A DNA stretch of 64,000 bases. Origin: Embleya scabrispora (GTDB lineage: Bacteria; Actinomycetota; Actinomycetes; Streptomycetales; Streptomycetaceae). Below the pieces are notes generated by a model, which was not told the DNA's origin, did no database searches, and saw only the letters and a list, made by a program, of their open reading frames with translations. The stretch lies in NCBI RefSeq assembly GCF_002024165.1, contig NZ_MWQN01000001.1, forward strand, positions 3,885,365-3,949,364, read 5' to 3'. Positions 1 through 8,376 of this stretch are shown here, piece after piece. A program made the position numbers and the translations under genes. Each line of letters opens with the position of its first letter. Positions within the stretch are counted from its first letter, which is position 1.

Positions 1-529
1 GCGTGGGTTTTTGTTGGGCGCTTCGCGCCGGCTCGCGAGGGGCCACTTTTCTGCTCCCCCGCTTCGCTCCTCCGCAGAAAAGCGGCCCCTCGCTCGGGGC
101 CGGGTGCCCCTCCGCTTCGCTCCGGGTCACCCGGCCCAAGTTCTGCGGCTCCGCCGCTCTCCGCGCTTCGCGCGTCGATCGCGTGGGTGGCCTGTGTCGT
201 GGGCGCTGACGCGCCATGGGGGTGTGTGTGCGGTCCTTGTCGTGATGGGTCGCGCCGGTCGGGTCGGGGGCGGGGCACCCAGCCCGAGCTCTGCGGCTCC
301 GCCGCTCTCCGCGCTTTGCGCGTCGATCGCGTGGGTGGCCTGTGTAGTGGGCGCCTGCGCGCCGCGGGGTGCGCGCGGTCCTTGTCGTGATGGGTTGCGG
401 GGCCGGTCGGGTCGGGGGCGGGGCTTGTGGAACCGCAGCCTTCGAGGTGAACGCAACGGGTGGAGCGGGTGGGTGCACCGGGTCGGCCGGGAGGGCGTCG
501 ACGCATGCCGACGCCCGCCCGAACCTGGG
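1..529. other. Non-coding, repeat-bearing segment at the window edge
   Basis: I see no convincing gene here. The reading frames that cross it are low-complexity and have no ribosome-binding site. The segment contains a direct repeat, listed separately, and then runs into the 3' end of the exported-protein gene that ends at 530. The left window edge hides whatever lies upstream. Confidence 0.5.
131..424. repeat. Two ~145-bp imperfect direct repeats
   Basis: Copy one spans about 131-276 and copy two about 279-424, a period of 148 bp. Both contain CTGCGGCTCCGCCGCTCTCC, then CGTCGATCGCGTGGGTGG, then GGTCCTTGTCGTGATGGGT, and both end in GGTCGGGTCGGGGGCGGGGC. The copies differ by a few substitutions and short indels in the middle. 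The repeat is non-coding and lies just downstream of the exported-protein gene. Its origin is unclear. Confidence 0.75.
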
Positions 530-1921
530 TCAGATGAGTGTGAGCGTGAGTGTGCCCGTGTACGTGCCGGGGACGGTGAGGCCGGGGACGCCGAGTTTGA
601 GGGCGCCGCCGCATTCGAAGGAGCCCGCACTGGCGCCGGGCGCCGACGAGCACAGCGTGCGTGCTCGGCCGAGGCCGGTGCCCGGGTCGGCCTGGGCGCC
701 CGGGGTCACCGAAGCGGTGGTGCCCCCGGTGGGGAGCGTGCCGGTGACCGACTTGGCGGTGGGGGTCCAGCCGAGGTTGTCGCCGACGATCCGGCCGCCG
801 GCCGAGGTCAGGTCGCTTGCCTGGCCGGTCAGCGTCCACCCGGCATTGGTGCCGCGTGCGTCGGAGACGGTGAGCGGGTTGAGCGCGCCGCCGGTGAAGG
901 CGTCCTTGCCGTTGAGGGTGACGCCCGGGAGTGCGACGTCGGTGCCGCCGACGCCCAGGGTCAGCGGGCCGCCCTGCACGTCGGTGGTGATCACCTGGTA
1001 GCCGGTGCCGGGGCCCGGGTTGGTCGGGGCCTTGAACGCGACCGGGACGAAGGTGTCCTGGCTGCGGTCCGGCGAGCCGTGTGCGGCGAAGGCGACGACG
1101 TGGCAGGTGGTGACGGCGCAGTCGTACTCGACGCCGTCCTTGTTCTTGTACTTGGCCTTCATGCCGTCGAGGGTCAGCGAGAAGCTGCCGTCGGCGTTCA
1201 GCTTGGCCTGGCCCGGCGAGTTGCCCGGGGTGGTGCGCACCCACTTGGTCGCCTGGTACGGCGCGGGGTTGGTGTTCCAGTCGGCGCCCTTGGGGCCGAA
1301 CGCGACGTAGACGCCGTTGCCGCCGTCGCGCACCGGGTCGAAACCGGTGCCGGTGACGGTGAAGTTCTGGCCGTCGGGGTTCGCGCCCGTGGCCGGGGTC
1401 ACCGTGAGCTTGGGCGCCGGCGGTGGGGTGGTGTTCTTGAACGCGACCGGCGTGAAGGTGTCCTGGCTGCGGTCGGTCATGCTCGCGCCGTGCGCGGCGA
1501 AGGTGACGACGCGGCACTCCTGCTTGAGGCAGTCCACCTCCTTGCCGTTGCCGTCGGTGTACTTCGCCTTGACGTCGAGCGTGGTGGTGAAGGCGCCGTC
1601 GGCGCTCATCTTGCTGCCGGCGACCCACGCCTGGGCGCCGTAGGCGCCCGCGTTGGTGTAGTAGTCGTCGATCTTCGGGCCGAACAGGACGTAGACCCCG
1701 TTGCCGGAGTTGCGGGTCTTGTCGAAACCGGTGCCGTTCACGGTGATCGTGGCGCCGTCGGGATCGATGCCGACGCTGGGCGACACGCTCACCGCCGGGG
1801 TCCCGGCGGCCTGCGCGGGCGAGGCGAGGCTCACGCCGGCCACGGCCAGGGCGCCGGTCGCGCCGATCGCCCCCCAGCGGATCAGGCGGCTCGCGGGCCT
1901 GTGCCGCGTTCCGTTGGTCAT
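530..1921 (-). CDS. Exported protein with two Ig-like repeats and a WxL-like C-terminus, iron-box controlled
   Basis: Predicted secreted protein of 463 residues with no known activity. Residues 1-39 form a signal peptide (basic start, hydrophobic core, AQA-A cleavage site). Two ~125-residue modules follow at about 43-165 and 172-300. Each opens with a DPDG...GTGFD segment, carries a close Cys pair followed by VV.FAAHG, and ends DRSQDTF.PVAF. The last ~150 residues contain GWTLTGQASDL and end GTYTGTLTLTL, resembling WxL-type cell-wall-binding domains. The ATG at 1921 is preferred over the one at 1936 because GGAGGAG sits about 6 nt before it. A DtxR-type iron box lies 82 bp upstream. I infer a surface protein made under iron starvation; a haem or iron role like that of HtaA proteins is possible but unproven. 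Confidence 0.8.
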   Translation of the reverse strand: MTNGTRHRPASRLIRWGAIGATGALAVAGVSLASPAQAAGTPAVSVSPSVGIDPDGATITVNGTGFDKTRNSGNGVYVLFGPKIDDYYTNAGAYGAQAWVAGSKMSADGAFTTTLDVKAKYTDGNGKEVDCLKQECRVVTFAAHGASMTDRSQDTFTPVAFKNTTPPPAPKLTVTPATGANPDGQNFTVTGTGFDPVRDGGNGVYVAFGPKGADWNTNPAPYQATKWVRTTPGNSPGQAKLNADGSFSLTLDGMKAKYKNKDGVEYDCAVTTCHVVAFAAHGSPDRSQDTFVPVAFKAPTNPGPGTGYQVITTDVQGGPLTLGVGGTDVALPGVTLNGKDAFTGGALNPLTVSDARGTNAGWTLTGQASDLTSAGGRIVGDNLGWTPTAKSVTGTLPTGGTTASVTPGAQADPGTGLGRARTLCSSAPGASAGSFECGGALKLGVPGLTVPGTYTGTLTLTLI

Positions 1922-2002
1922 CCTTGGCTCCTCCATCTGGCAGTGTGCACAGGGCGGCGCCCGGACCTATTAGCGGTAGGTCCGGGCGCCGTCCGTACGG
2001 AG

Positions 2003-2021
2003 AAAGGTAAGGCTAACCTAA
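2003..2021 (-). promoter_or_regulatory. Iron box (DmdR1/DtxR operator)
   Basis: Read on the minus strand the site is TTAGGTTAGCCTTACCTTT, which matches 15 of 19 positions of the DtxR/IdeR/DmdR consensus TTAGGTTAGGCTAACCTAA. It sits 82 bp before the exported-protein gene and points at it. The cognate regulator is probably the DmdR1 homologue at 54107-54796. Confidence 0.85.
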
Positions 2022-2111
2022 TTAATGGAATCGTAAAGAGCAGAAATCCCGCTTCCGGCGGGGGAGTACGTCACACCGGGGCGGGTCGCGACACGGGCCG
2101 TGTTCTTGTGC

Positions 2112-3176
2112 CTACGCGGTGAGTCCGCGCCGGTTCAGCCGCCACAGCAGATACAGCGACGTGGCGATCGCGGCGACCCGGACCATCGCCGGCAACAATT
2201 CGCCGAACCGGTCCCAGGCCTCGTCCCGGGTCAGGTCGGTGCCCAGGTGCCCGGTGGCCCGCAGCCACATCCCGATGGCGAAGGCGAGCGCCGTCGTGCC
2301 GGGGATGTAGAACGCGGCGAACCGTCGTTCCTTGAGCGACCACGCGGCCGCGGTGAAGACCACGAGCAGGCCGAGCACCACCACCACGGTCGAGGCGACG
2401 ATCGCCCCGACCGTCATCAGCGCGATCGCGAACACCTCGCGCAGTTGGGTGCGCAGCGCGCCCGGACCGCCGAACACGCCCAGGACCGGGGTGGGTTCGG
2501 TCAGCGAGGTGTCGTCCCAGCCCGCCGAGGGGTCCGAGGCCACGCCGATCGGATACGCCGGCGCGTGCAGCGAGCCGTCGCCGTACATGTCGGGGGTCGG
2601 CCGCTCCGGCATGTCGCCCTCCGGGGGCGAGCGCCACCACAGCGGCTCCTCCTCCGGATCCGCGGGCGCGGCGGGCTTGGTCGCCGTGCCGGCACCGGCA
2701 CCGCCGGCCGCGGTCTCGGCGAGCGTGGGCGGACCGCCCTCGGGGGAGACCCGGGGCGCGGGCGGGGTGGGCGGTGGGGACGCGGCGGGCGCGGGCGCGG
2801 CCGGCGGCGGTCGAGACGGATCCCGTATGGCCGGGATCGGCGTGGCATCGGCGCGAAAGCCCATCTGGCGGGCCACCGTCGCATGCCGCGACCCCCGCAT
2901 CGACATCGCGCCGACCCCGTCGTCGGCGCCGCTGTCGCGCAGGTCGCCGAGCCGGTACAACTCCTGGCCGACCACCGCCTCCGGCGTGCCGAGCCGATCG
3001 AGGACGACCTGTACCGCGCCGGGGTTGTGCGCGTTCAGCCGCTCGCGCTCGCTGTTGATCTGGCTGCGCAGCCGCTCCACGAGCCGGGCCCGGTCGGCGG
3101 GACGGAGTCTGCGCTGGGCCGCGTCACCGACCTCGCCCAGGTATTGCAGAACCAGATGATCGCTCTCGAAGTTCAC
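2112..3176 (-). CDS. HAAS-type N-terminal domain membrane protein
   Basis: 354-residue integral membrane protein. Residues about 5-75 form a helical segment (VLQYLGEVG...LVERLRSQI...VLDRLGTPEAVV) typical of the HAAS or permease-prefix domain found in actinobacterial membrane proteins. Residues 110-230 are Pro/Ala-rich and probably disordered. Hydrophobic segments lie at about 249-279 (one or two helices), 286-305 and 328-347. The GTG start at 3176 has a purine-rich GAGGTGGGGG just upstream. HAAS proteins are often paired with PadR regulators, but none is adjacent here. The biochemical role is unknown; membrane stress signalling would be a guess. Confidence 0.75.
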   Translation of the reverse strand: MNFESDHLVLQYLGEVGDAAQRRLRPADRARLVERLRSQINSERERLNAHNPGAVQVVLDRLGTPEAVVGQELYRLGDLRDSGADDGVGAMSMRGSRHATVARQMGFRADATPIPAIRDPSRPPPAAPAPAASPPPTPPAPRVSPEGGPPTLAETAAGGAGAGTATKPAAPADPEEEPLWWRSPPEGDMPERPTPDMYGDGSLHAPAYPIGVASDPSAGWDDTSLTEPTPVLGVFGGPGALRTQLREVFAIALMTVGAIVASTVVVVLGLLVVFTAAAWSLKERRFAAFYIPGTTALAFAIGMWLRATGHLGTDLTRDEAWDRFGELLPAMVRVAAIATSLYLLWRLNRRGLTA

Positions 3177-3905
3177 GCCCCCACCTCACCCCCGCCGAAG
3201 GTTCGTCTGCGTCGGTGCCGCGTCCGCCGCGTCATGCGTCGGTAAAGCGACAACTCAGCGTAGGGGTGCGGGCGTTAGCGGAGCGAGAGGTTGGCGGAAA
3301 TGGTGATCGTAAGGGTGTGCGCGCGCGGCGGCTTTCGCGGCTCGATCCGGGCCCGTGATCGGGGTCGCGGTCGGCCTCCATGCCGCTGTGGATTCCGGAC
3401 CCGCGCCCGGGTCGGCGCCCGGGTCGGCGCCCGGGTCGGCGCTCGGGTCGGCGCTCGGGTCCGCGCCCGGGTCGGCGGCCGTGCCGCCCTGAGTTCGGGA
3501 GCCGTGCCCGGGTTCGCACCGGGTCGGCGTTCGGGTTCGTGCCCAGGTCGGCGGCCGTGCCGCCCTGAATTCGAGAGCCGTGCCCGGGTTCGCGCCCGGA
3601 TCGGTGTCCGAGTCCTTGCCCGGGTTCGCACCCGGGTCGGTGTCCGGGTCCGTGCCCGGGTCGGGTGCCCGTGCCGCCCTGGGTTCCAGGGCCGCGCCCG
3701 GAGCCCGGCGCCTCCGGGGTCCGCGCCCGAGTTCGCGGCTGTGTTGGGCCGGGTGCCGGCCGGGCGTTCGGGCTGTGGGGGCGGGGGCGCGTAGGCGCTC
3801 GTGACCGGTTTCGGGGGGCCGATCCGGGCGGTTGCGCGCGGCGGGTGGGCGTTCGGATTCCGGGAGCGGTGATCGTCGGCGGGCGGACCGTCTAACGTTG
3901 ATGGG
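3177..3905. other. Repeat-rich intergenic region without a supported gene
   Basis: 729 bp between two divergent genes. The frames crossing it translate to monotonous Arg/Pro/Thr/Ala strings with no ribosome-binding site, so I reject them as genes. It holds the GC-rich tandem repeats listed separately and presumably the promoters of both flanking genes. I saw no clear -10/-35 pair. Confidence 0.55.
3395..3700. repeat. Nested 12-bp and 76-bp GC-rich tandem repeats
   Basis: A 12-bp unit, CGGGTCGGCGCC, with small variants is iterated from about 3400 to 3475. Overlying it is a longer unit beginning GTCGGCGGCCGTGCCGCCCT at 3471 and again at 3547, a spacing of 76 bp. A third partial copy (GTGCCGCCCTGGGTTC) lies near 3670. 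It is probably prone to slippage. Confidence 0.75.
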
Positions 3906-6323
3906 ATGACCACAGCTGCGTCGCCCACCCGTGCCGAGGCGGATCGGGCCGCCGAGTCCGGTCCCCGGACGCTCGCCGAGGATCTGCGCGGACGCACCGA
4001 CGCGGACCTCGGCGCGTTGTTGCGCGCCCGGCCGGACCTGACCACGCCGGTCCCGGTGGACCTGACCCAGCTCGCCACCCGGGCCACCACCCGGGCCTCG
4101 ATCGCGCGCGCCCTGGAGCGCCTGGACCGGTTCACCCTCCAGGTCGTCGACGCCGCGGTGGTGCTGCCCGACGGGTTCGCCGTGTCCCGGCTGCACGCGC
4201 TGATCGGCACCGCGCCGGACGAGGTCGGGCGGGCCGTGGCCGCGCTGCGCGAGCAGGCCCTGCTGTGGGGGCCCGACGACGCGCTGCGGGTGGTGCGTAC
4301 GGTGCGCGACCTGGTCGGCGCGAGCCCGGCGGGGCTCGGCCCGACGCTGGCCGGCGCGCTCGCCGCGACCGCGCCGTCGCGGCTTCAGGACGTGCTCGCC
4401 GACCTCGGGCTGAACTCCACCCACGACGCGGTCTCCGCGATCGCCGCGATCACCGACCTGTGCACCGACCCGGCGCGCCTGGACGCGCTGCTCGGCGGGG
4501 CCCCGGAGGCCGCCCGCGAGGTGCTGGACAAGCTGGTCTGGGGCCCGCCCACGGGCAGTGTGCGCGGCGCCGACCGGCCGGTGCGCGCCGACGCGGCCCG
4601 CACCCCCGTGGAATGGCTGCTGGCCCGGGCCCTGCTCGTGCCCGCCGGGCCGGACGCGGTGGTGCTGCCCCGTGAGGTCGCGCTGCACCTGCGCGGCGGC
4701 CGGGTGCACCGGACCCCGCTGCCCACACCCCCCGAGCTGCCGGTGCGCGCGTTCGATCCACAGGCTGTGGACGACCTGGCGGCCGGCTCCGCGTTCACGG
4801 CGGTGCGGCGGATCGAGGACCTGCTCGAGGCGTGGAGCGCCGGCGGTCCGCCCGTGCTGCGCGCCGGCGGCCTGGGCATGCGCGACTTCAAGCGCGCGGC
4901 GCTCCAGCTGGACGTGCCCGAGGCCGAGGTCGCGCTGTGGCTGGAGGTGGCCTACGCGATGGGCCTGGTCGCGGGCGACGGCGAACCCGACGAGCAGTGG
5001 CTGCCCACCCCCGCCTACGACACCTGGCGGCGCACTCCGGTGGGTACCCGGTGGGCCGCGCTGGCCGGCACCTGGCTGGAGACCACCCGGGTGCCCGCCC
5101 TGGTCGGCACCCGCGACGACAAGGACCGCCCGGTCGGCGCACTGGGCACCCAGGTCGACCGGACCGCCGCGCCCGAGGTGCGCCGCCGGATCCTGGCCAC
5201 GCTCGCCGCCCTGCCGCCGGGCTCGGCCACCGACGCCGACTCGCTGCTCGCGCACCTGACCTGGCACCAGCCGATCCGGGCCGCGCGCCTGCCCGAGGCG
5301 CTGTTCCGGGCCATGCTCGACGAGGCCGAGCTGCTCGGGATCACCGGCCGCGGCGCGTTCGCCGACTACGCCCGCCCGCTCGTCGAGGGCCGGGTCTACG
5401 AGGCGGGCGACGCGCTGACCCCGCTGCTGCCGGAGCCGCTGGACCACGTCCTGCTCCAGGCCGACCTCACCGCCGTGGCCCCGGGCCCGCTGGTGATGGA
5501 CCTCGCGCACGAACTGCACCTGGCCGCCGACGTGGAGTCCACCGGCGGGGCGACGGTGTACCGCTTCACCGAGGAGTCGGTGCGCCGCGCGCTCGACGCC
5601 GGCCGCACCGCGACCGACCTGCACCACCTGCTGGCCACCCACTCGCGCACCCCCGTGCCGCAACCGCTGAGCTACCTCGTCGACGACGTCGCCCGCCGGC
5701 ACGGCCGGATCCGGGTCGGCACCGCCGCCGCCTTCCTGCGCTGCGACGACGACGCGCTGCTCGGCGAACTGCTCGCCGATCGCCGCGCGGCCGGGCTGCG
5801 CCTGCGCCGCCTGGCCCCGACCGTGCTCGCGGCCGAGTCCGCGCCCGATACGGTCCTGGAGAAGCTGCGCGCGATGGGCCTGGCCCCGGTCGCCGAATCG
5901 GCCACCGGCGACCTGGTCCTGACCCGCCCGGACACCAGACGCACGCCACCCCGCTCGGCCCCGCCCCGCGTCGCGGGCGAACCGCCGACCCCGACTGAGG
6001 CCCTGCTGACCGCGGCGGTGACCGCGATCCGCGCGGGCGACTCCGCCGCCACCAGCCGCGCCGACACCACCCCCGAACGCGACGGCGAACCGGTGGAACT
6101 CCCGCGCACCTCCGCCGCCGAAACCCTCCTCGCGCTCCAGGCCGCGCACGCCGACCGCCGCGCGGTGTGGATCGGCCACGTCACCCGCGAGGGCCGAGCC
6201 ACCCAGCACATCGTGATCCCGCTACGCCTGGAGGGCGGCTACGTCACCGCCCACGAACAGGCCACCGGCGAGATCCACACCTACCCCCTGCACCGCATCA
6301 CCGGCGTCGCCGAGGTGGCCTGA
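3906..6323 (+). CDS. Helicase-associated protein (XPB-partner type)
   Basis: 805-residue protein of the actinobacterial helicase-associated family, related to the non-motor part of XPB/Ssl2 helicases (Helicase_C_3 type). The N-terminus (LAEDLRGRTDADLGALLRARPDL, about 23-45) and the winged-helix-like segments through 60-400 fit this family. No Walker A or DEAD-type motif is visible, so it is not itself a motor. An XPB-type helicase is encoded 2 kb downstream at 8377, and the pair is commonly linked in Streptomyces. I infer a role in DNA repair or transcription-coupled remodelling with that helicase. The start ATG at 3906 is chosen because the ATG at 3901 is followed immediately by a stop. Confidence 0.8.
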   Translation: MTTAASPTRAEADRAAESGPRTLAEDLRGRTDADLGALLRARPDLTTPVPVDLTQLATRATTRASIARALERLDRFTLQVVDAAVVLPDGFAVSRLHALIGTAPDEVGRAVAALREQALLWGPDDALRVVRTVRDLVGASPAGLGPTLAGALAATAPSRLQDVLADLGLNSTHDAVSAIAAITDLCTDPARLDALLGGAPEAAREVLDKLVWGPPTGSVRGADRPVRADAARTPVEWLLARALLVPAGPDAVVLPREVALHLRGGRVHRTPLPTPPELPVRAFDPQAVDDLAAGSAFTAVRRIEDLLEAWSAGGPPVLRAGGLGMRDFKRAALQLDVPEAEVALWLEVAYAMGLVAGDGEPDEQWLPTPAYDTWRRTPVGTRWAALAGTWLETTRVPALVGTRDDKDRPVGALGTQVDRTAAPEVRRRILATLAALPPGSATDADSLLAHLTWHQPIRAARLPEALFRAMLDEAELLGITGRGAFADYARPLVEGRVYEAGDALTPLLPEPLDHVLLQADLTAVAPGPLVMDLAHELHLAADVESTGGATVYRFTEESVRRALDAGRTATDLHHLLATHSRTPVPQPLSYLVDDVARRHGRIRVGTAAAFLRCDDDALLGELLADRRAAGLRLRRLAPTVLAAESAPDTVLEKLRAMGLAPVAESATGDLVLTRPDTRRTPPRSAPPRVAGEPPTPTEALLTAAVTAIRAGDSAATSRADTTPERDGEPVELPRTSAAETLLALQAAHADRRAVWIGHVTREGRATQHIVIPLRLEGGYVTAHEQATGEIHTYPLHRITGVAEVA

Positions 6324-6354
6324 GCCGGACCGGCCCGGGGCCCGTCCGTCCGGC
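6324..6354. terminator. Hairpin between convergent genes
   Basis: GCCGGAC (6324-6330) and GTCCGGC (6348-6354) flank a GC-rich loop exactly between the stop codons of the helicase-associated gene and the ABC permease gene. There is no U-tract, as is common in actinomycetes. Confidence 0.45.
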
Positions 6355-6356
6355 AC

Positions 6357-7202
6357 TCACATCTCCCGCCGCCCGATGCGCCACACCGCGAACCACACGC
6401 ACAGCCCGGAGATCAGCAGCGCCGTCACCAGGTTGTCCGTGTACTCGCCGGCGGAGTGTCCGCGCAGCAGTTCGATCGGGGCGGTGCCCAACTCGGTGGG
6501 CTGCCAGGACCGCAGCGGCCGCCAGAGCGACGCGAGCGGCATCAGGCTGACGACGAGCAGGCCCGCGCCGAAGATCGCCACCGGCCGGCGCAGCAGCGCG
6601 GCCATCCCGGCGACCACGCTGAGCTGGACGACCGTGCCCATCAGCCCGTAGAACGCGCCGTAGAGCACGAGGCGCGCGGACAGCGAACCGAACATCCAGT
6701 GCACCTGGGCCCACGCGATCAACATGCCCAGCACGTAGGCGATCGCCACCGCCGTCAGGGTCACCGTGTAGCGGGGCAGCACCAGGTCGCGCGCGTGGTG
6801 CATACGGGTGCGATGGAACGCGGCCAGGCCCGCTCGATGGTCCACCGCGAGCGCGCTGGCCATCAGCGCCAGACCGACCAACAGGCCGACCTGGGCGCTG
6901 CCGTACACGTACACCGCCATCCCGCTGTCGGCCCGCATCCCGGTCGCCGGCGGCACGCCTTCGATCCGCAGCGCCTCCAGAATCTGGTCGCGGTGCCGGG
7001 CGAACACCGGGCCCACCAGCCCCACGCCCGGAAAGGCCACGAGGAGCAGCAACCACCGCCGGGTACGGGTCAGCCGCAGCCACTCCAGCCGCCACAACCC
7101 CAACCGGCGCGGCCCGCGCGGGACCCGGTCCGGCGCGGCCACCACCGTCGGCGCCGTCGGCGCCGACGGCGCGGGCGCCTGGACGGCCCCCGAGCGCGTC
7201 AT
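6357..7202 (-). CDS. ABC transporter permease
   Basis: 281-residue integral membrane subunit of an ABC exporter. About six hydrophobic segments are visible, including WLLLLVAFPGVGLVGPVFA near the N-terminus, a central cluster around VTLTAVAIAYVLGMLIAW, and a C-terminal LVTALLISGLCVWFAVW that ends in a basic tail. The start at 7202 lies inside the ATP-binding gene's stop (ATGA overlap, 7199-7202), so the two are translationally coupled. The substrate is unknown. Confidence 0.8.
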   Translation of the reverse strand: MTRSGAVQAPAPSAPTAPTVVAAPDRVPRGPRRLGLWRLEWLRLTRTRRWLLLLVAFPGVGLVGPVFARHRDQILEALRIEGVPPATGMRADSGMAVYVYGSAQVGLLVGLALMASALAVDHRAGLAAFHRTRMHHARDLVLPRYTVTLTAVAIAYVLGMLIAWAQVHWMFGSLSARLVLYGAFYGLMGTVVQLSVVAGMAALLRRPVAIFGAGLLVVSLMPLASLWRPLRSWQPTELGTAPIELLRGHSAGEYTDNLVTALLISGLCVWFAVWRIGRREM

Positions 7203-8185
7203 CGCGGACCTCCGGTGATGGACAGGAATGCCGCCTCCAGGTCCGACTCCTCGGGCGCGACCGACACCACCCGTGCCGAGCTGCGGCTGAGCACCTCGGC
7301 CAGATGCCGCTCGCCCGCCTCCAGCGAACGCGCCTCCACCCGGAACAGCCCCGGCCGCAACGACGACACGCGCGCCACCCAATTCTCCGCCGCGAACGCG
7401 CGCAGCAGTTCCGTACCCCCGCCGCGCACCCGCACCAGCCAACTCGGTCGCATGTGCGTGTCCACGAGTTCGGCGGTCGAGCCCTGATACAACAGCCGAC
7501 CCGCGCGCACCACGCCGACGTGATCGCACACCCGCTGCACATCGGCCAGGATGTGACTGGAGAAGACCACCGTGGTGTGCTCGCGCATGCTCGCCACCAG
7601 GTCCAGCACATCGGCCCGACCCCGCGGGTCGAGGGCCGAGGTGGGCTCGTCCAGGATCAGCAGTTCGGGGTCCGCGACCAGGGCCGCGGCCAGTCCCAGG
7701 CGCAACGTCATGCCGCGCGAGAGCGAGCCGGCCTTACGGTCGCCGCAGCCGGACAGGCCGGTGCGGTGCAGTGCGACCTTCACCTTCTCCCGGGGCAACC
7801 GCCGATCGACGAGGTTTCCGGCCAACTCGACCACCTCGGACGCGGTCAACCACGGTTCGAACTCGGGCACATCCGTCGACACCGCGACCCGGCGCCGATC
7901 GACACCGAACACCACCTCGCCCGAGTCGGCCCGCCGGGTGCCGCCCATGATCGACAACAGCGTGGTCTTGCCCGCGCCGTTGGGTCCCACCAGGCCGTAC
8001 ACGCAGCCGCGCGGCACCGTCAGATCGATTCCGAAGATTCCGGTGCCACCGCCGTAATCCCTGGTCAGGGCGCGCGTGAGCACGGCGGGGCCAGTCGGTT
8101 CGCCGGTGTGCTCGGGGGTCTCGACGGCGGTGCGACCGGGACGGGGGGCCCGATCGTCGGAGGCCGACGACATTGGTTGCGCCAT
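7199..8185 (-). CDS. ABC transporter ATP-binding protein
   Basis: 328-residue nucleotide-binding subunit. It shows Walker A (GPNGAGKTT, about residue 85), a signature-like SLSRGMTLRLGLA, Walker B LLILDEPTSALDP, and the switch His in FSSHIL. The C-terminal ~80 residues form an extra domain typical of drug/antibiotic-type ABC-2 ATPases. It forms an exporter with the overlapping permease. The ATG at 8185 is chosen; an ATG at 8173 is also possible, and neither has a strong ribosome-binding site. The gene diverges from the XPB helicase, with a ~190-bp gap for both promoters. Confidence 0.85.
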   Translation of the reverse strand: MAQPMSSASDDRAPRPGRTAVETPEHTGEPTGPAVLTRALTRDYGGGTGIFGIDLTVPRGCVYGLVGPNGAGKTTLLSIMGGTRRADSGEVVFGVDRRRVAVSTDVPEFEPWLTASEVVELAGNLVDRRLPREKVKVALHRTGLSGCGDRKAGSLSRGMTLRLGLAAALVADPELLILDEPTSALDPRGRADVLDLVASMREHTTVVFSSHILADVQRVCDHVGVVRAGRLLYQGSTAELVDTHMRPSWLVRVRGGGTELLRAFAAENWVARVSSLRPGLFRVEARSLEAGERHLAEVLSRSSARVVSVAPEESDLEAAFLSITGGPR

Positions 8186-8376
8186 CAAGTATCCAGGGTA
8201 GGTAGGCCGGCCGGTTTGTGTGTTCCTCCGTAAGGATGGGTCTCGCGCTCCTCCCTGGGCAGTACGGACCCCGGACCCTGCTCCCGATGGGGACGAGCGC
8301 CTTTCGGAACACGCGCACACCGCGAATGGTTGACACTTGTTGGTCCCGTCCCCTCCACCCGCGGAAAGGTTGGCCC

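Noticed and set aside
3255-6209. Long minus-strand frame (984 codons) opposite the helicase-associated gene
   Set aside because: Composition is Gly/Arg/Gln/His/Pro-rich, as expected for a shadow of a high-GC gene, and there is no ribosome-binding site or recognised domain. The plus-strand gene is a clear family member.
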